This document shows, in pieces, positions 61,785-64,000 of a stretch of DNA of 64,000 nt. The notes beneath the pieces are model-generated. The model saw only the letters and a program-made list of their open reading frames with translations. It did no database searches and was not told where the DNA came from. Numbering within the stretch: the stretch's first letter is position 1; every line of letters begins with the position of its first letter. Where the stretch lies: the NCBI RefSeq assembly GCF_003286085.1, contig NW_020825330.1:1364001-1428000 (forward strand). The letters are read 5' to 3'. The DNA comes from Drosophila persimilis (taxonomy: Eukaryota; Arthropoda; Insecta; Diptera; Drosophilidae). The translations under genes were made by a program, and so were the position numbers.

Positions 61785-62342
61785 GCTATTTGAATTTTGA
61801 ACACTTTCGATTTGGATGGGACGATTGGGAATACTTTTTGTACGGATGGCTCCCTGCCTGATCTGCTCTCTCTTTCTCTCGCTGATTGTGTGCGTGCTTT
61901 GAGGTTAAGCCCCGCCGATACCAGCGCCAATACTTGGCCCGCACATTGGCCACTAGGCTGTTGCTTTGCTCATCGGCTCGGGCCTGCCCTTTGGAGTTTG
62001 TTGTTTTGCCCCCTTGTTTTCCTCGAAAAAACTATGGTTTGGCAGTCACTTTTGCACGAACTGATTGCCTTGGTTTACTGGGTGTGCTGTGGAGATGAAA
62101 AGGGTTCTTTTACATAGGTTTTCCTTGCTGCTGGTCAGTCAAAACTTTCACTTTTAGGCCTGAAAACAACAAATTGCATCACAACGTTGGGGGGGCGCGC
62201 GGCGCCAGAGGGCCATCAGCTGTCACCCGTGTGTTTACCAGGGCTGGCTCGACAAGTCGATAGCTATCGCCGTGACGATATATCTTGAATACTTTTCGGT
62301 ATTTTTCGGTATATTTTATAATCAATAACAGCATCGATATTT
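61785..62342. promoter_or_regulatory. Divergent promoter region of Miga (-) and the gene at 62.8 kb (+)
   Basis: About 0.55 kb of non-coding sequence, with pyrimidine-rich tracts near 61860 that probably form the Miga leader. GGTATTTTTCGGTATATTTT words and a GCATCGATAT half-DRE lie at 62295-62342. Confidence 0.5.
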
Positions 62343-62440
62343 CGAAATTGATGTCGTCAGTATATTTAAGGAATATTTTTAAAATGAAACCGTATACTTT
62401 GGTATAGTTCTCAGTGTCAGACGCCGTCACACTGAAGGCT
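62343..62440 (+). promoter_or_regulatory. Housekeeping promoter cassette (copy 3)
   Basis: GTCAGTATATTT (62356-62367), an ATATTTTTAAAATGA segment shared with the Rpt6 cassette, and CCGTCACACTG (62424-62434, one base off motif 1) stand in the same order and strand as copies 1 and 2. A donor (AAG before GTAAGA) at 62523 fits a first non-coding exon of about 90 nt starting here. Confidence 0.65.
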
Positions 62441-62810
62441 AAATCTTGTTTGTAAATTTTGGTTAAAATCGTATAACTCGTAAATCCCGTGTCGAACAAA
62501 ACGCTAAGCAGTCGTGTTAAAGGTAAGATAAAAGAGAAAAGGTGATTACCGAGAGGTTCCTCCGGAAGCCGCATTTTGCTGGCCTGTCTTCCATGTGGAT
62601 TTGCCTAAAAAATGGCCGAGCTTACCGAAATCCGCTCATCGCGTCACTTTTTTTTTTGCGTCTGTTGCTGCCTGCACTGGTATTGGACATAAACCTGTGT
62701 TTGTGGCTGTGTGTGTGTTCGCGCTGTATTCTGTATAACAGGGCTTATACCGTGTGTGTACCGTTTTCCCCGCAGCATCATCGGCAGCCGGTGCTACCCT
62801 AACATTACAG

Positions 62811-63024
62811 ATGTCCTACTTTGGCGTCTACATTCCGCCGTCCAAGGCTGGCTTTGAGGGCACCGCGTCACAGTGTGCGGGCTCCATAGCGGCGGTGAAT
62901 ATCAAGCCAGGCCCAGAGTCGTCGTCGGCCACCAGCAACAGCACGACAGTCACAGCGACAGCAGCATCGTCAAGAGCATCAGATAATCTCAACGTGGACA
63001 ACTATGAGGATCCCGAATATCCAC
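62811..63024 (+). CDS. First coding exon of an unrecognised gene, continues beyond the window
   Basis: The ATG coincides with a splice acceptor (AACATTACAG before ATG at 62811). The exon ends at a strong GTAAGT donor (63025), giving 71 codons plus one base. The protein starts MSYFGVYIPPSKAGF and continues Ser/Thr/Ala-rich (about 30-60) to an acidic NYEDPEYP end. A leader exon ends at 62522 (GTAAGA donor) with a 288-bp intron between. Downstream sequence to the edge has no in-frame continuation, so the next exon lies outside. No domain is complete enough to name the gene. Confidence 0.7.
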
Positions 63025-64000
63025 GTAAGTGCGTTGTTACTTGTTTCAGCTGCAGCTACAGCTATTTGGCGGGGGGGACGCTTGTTGCTTCCATAGAGCG
63101 CGCGCGCGCGGTGTGTGCACACAGCCATGACTAAGTGTTTGTGTGCAAATGCGTGTGTGTGAGTGAGCAAATCCCAAGAAATTCGCGAGGTTTTCGCAGC
63201 TGTTTCGCTCTCCCAGTCGATTCCACCACAATATCGTATATCGCCCCTATATGGCAATAAATTGGCACACCCACAAACCCCTACCCCTTCGATCGGTCTG
63301 CTGTTACTTTTCCTCTGCCTTGGCGTAATCCAATTAAATGCCTTTACCCGCGATTAACTTTGGCTGCCTTTGTTTGCGAGGTACACCGAACAGATGGCCC
63401 CCTGCCTCTCATCAACAGGACCTTGAACTGCCGCCCACCAACACGACGCACATTTATTGTTGCCTTTACATTGCGCTTTTCCTTAATATGTACATATATT
63501 CTTCAGTTTTCGAGTGTTATTTATAAAGCCAGCTGCACAGTAGTACCAACCAAAAACAAAACAGTGTGTGCGTGTGCGTATGCGTATGCCCCGGATTCAA
63601 TATTTATATATCCCCAGCTAATGTGTCGAATGCTCCCCGGAACAATGTGGGTTGTGTGCCTCTCTCTGTTCCTGTGCCTGTGCCTGTGCCTGTGCCAGTC
63701 CCTGTGACTGTTTGTTAGCCCCTGCCAACAACAACAAAAACCCCAACAAAAATAAAAACAAAAGCAAAAGAAGGGTACAAGAACGTAGAACAAAATCATC
63801 TGCGAATAGTCGAAATGTTTATACCCTTCATCACCTTTATTTGGCAACTAAAATTTGTTCCATGACCACATTTACGATACTTTAACATTGAATGGAGTTC
63901 CGTCCTAAATTCAATCGATCTTTACTGTAAACTACAGTAATAGCTATGGGGAATTTAGCCCATAAAGAGACACTATCGATTCCCAATATAGCAATAGCAA
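63025..64000 (+). other. First coding-region intron of the gene at 62.8 kb
   Basis: Non-coding as far as I can see. It contains CTGTGC repeats (63672-63700), A-rich sequence (63730-63775) and short open frames without splice or family support. Confidence 0.5.

Overview
This window is nuclear DNA of a Drosophila species, most likely of the obscura group. It has short GT-AG introns, fly core-promoter motifs (DRE, the TGGTCACACTG motif, CAGTATATTT boxes), CAG/opa repeats, and orthologs of recognisable fly genes. A roughly 1.05 kb Helitron-type repeat at 5.2-6.26 kb resembles, from memory, the ISY/ISX-like elements abundant in that group. The gene content suggests Muller element A (the X). All exon models were built by hand from splice consensus and reading-frame continuity and need RNA support.

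Left third (0-18 kb, minus strand). The window opens inside a CG1718-like ABCA lipid transporter (exons 1-4, running off the left edge). An 8 kb spacer follows, holding the Helitron, a head-to-head pair of intron-containing tRNA-Tyr genes, and local duplications. A complete 10-exon, 1,660-residue ABCA-like gene then lies at 11.9-17.9 kb. Both of its nucleotide-binding domains have lost canonical catalytic motifs.

Middle (18-36 kb), compact housekeeping genes. Rpt6 (proteasome ATPase, +) is divergent from the second ABCA gene and ends tail to tail with anox (acyl-CoA-binding plus ankyrin, -). anox lies 151 bp behind a SLIRP-type RRM gene, with no ATG in between, so the pair looks dicistronic. 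Next come Dullard/CTDNEP1 phosphatase (-), the SS18/SYT homolog CG10555 (+) and PIG-T (-). A decayed coding relic of unknown origin lies beyond the 3' end of PIG-T.

Right half (36-64 kb). About 14 kb of repeat-rich sequence contains at least one non-coding exon and leads into Trf2 (TBP-related factor 2, +), which has a 5 kb 3' UTR. On the minus strand follow an unrecognised four-helix membrane protein and Miga (mitoguardin). The first coding exon of another unrecognised + strand gene ends the window.

Most striking is a shared promoter cassette that recurs at 18.68, 36.10 and 62.36 kb: a GTCAGTATATTT box, AT-rich GGTATATTT repeats, and a (Y)GGTCACACTG-type box 68-99 bp downstream. The first and second copies share a 27-bp identical core. 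Other strong observations are the degenerate ABCA transporter, the SLIRP-anox dicistron, the Helitron carrying a GA-rich MSL-site-like motif, and a 3 x 36 bp E-box array in the Trf2 leader region.
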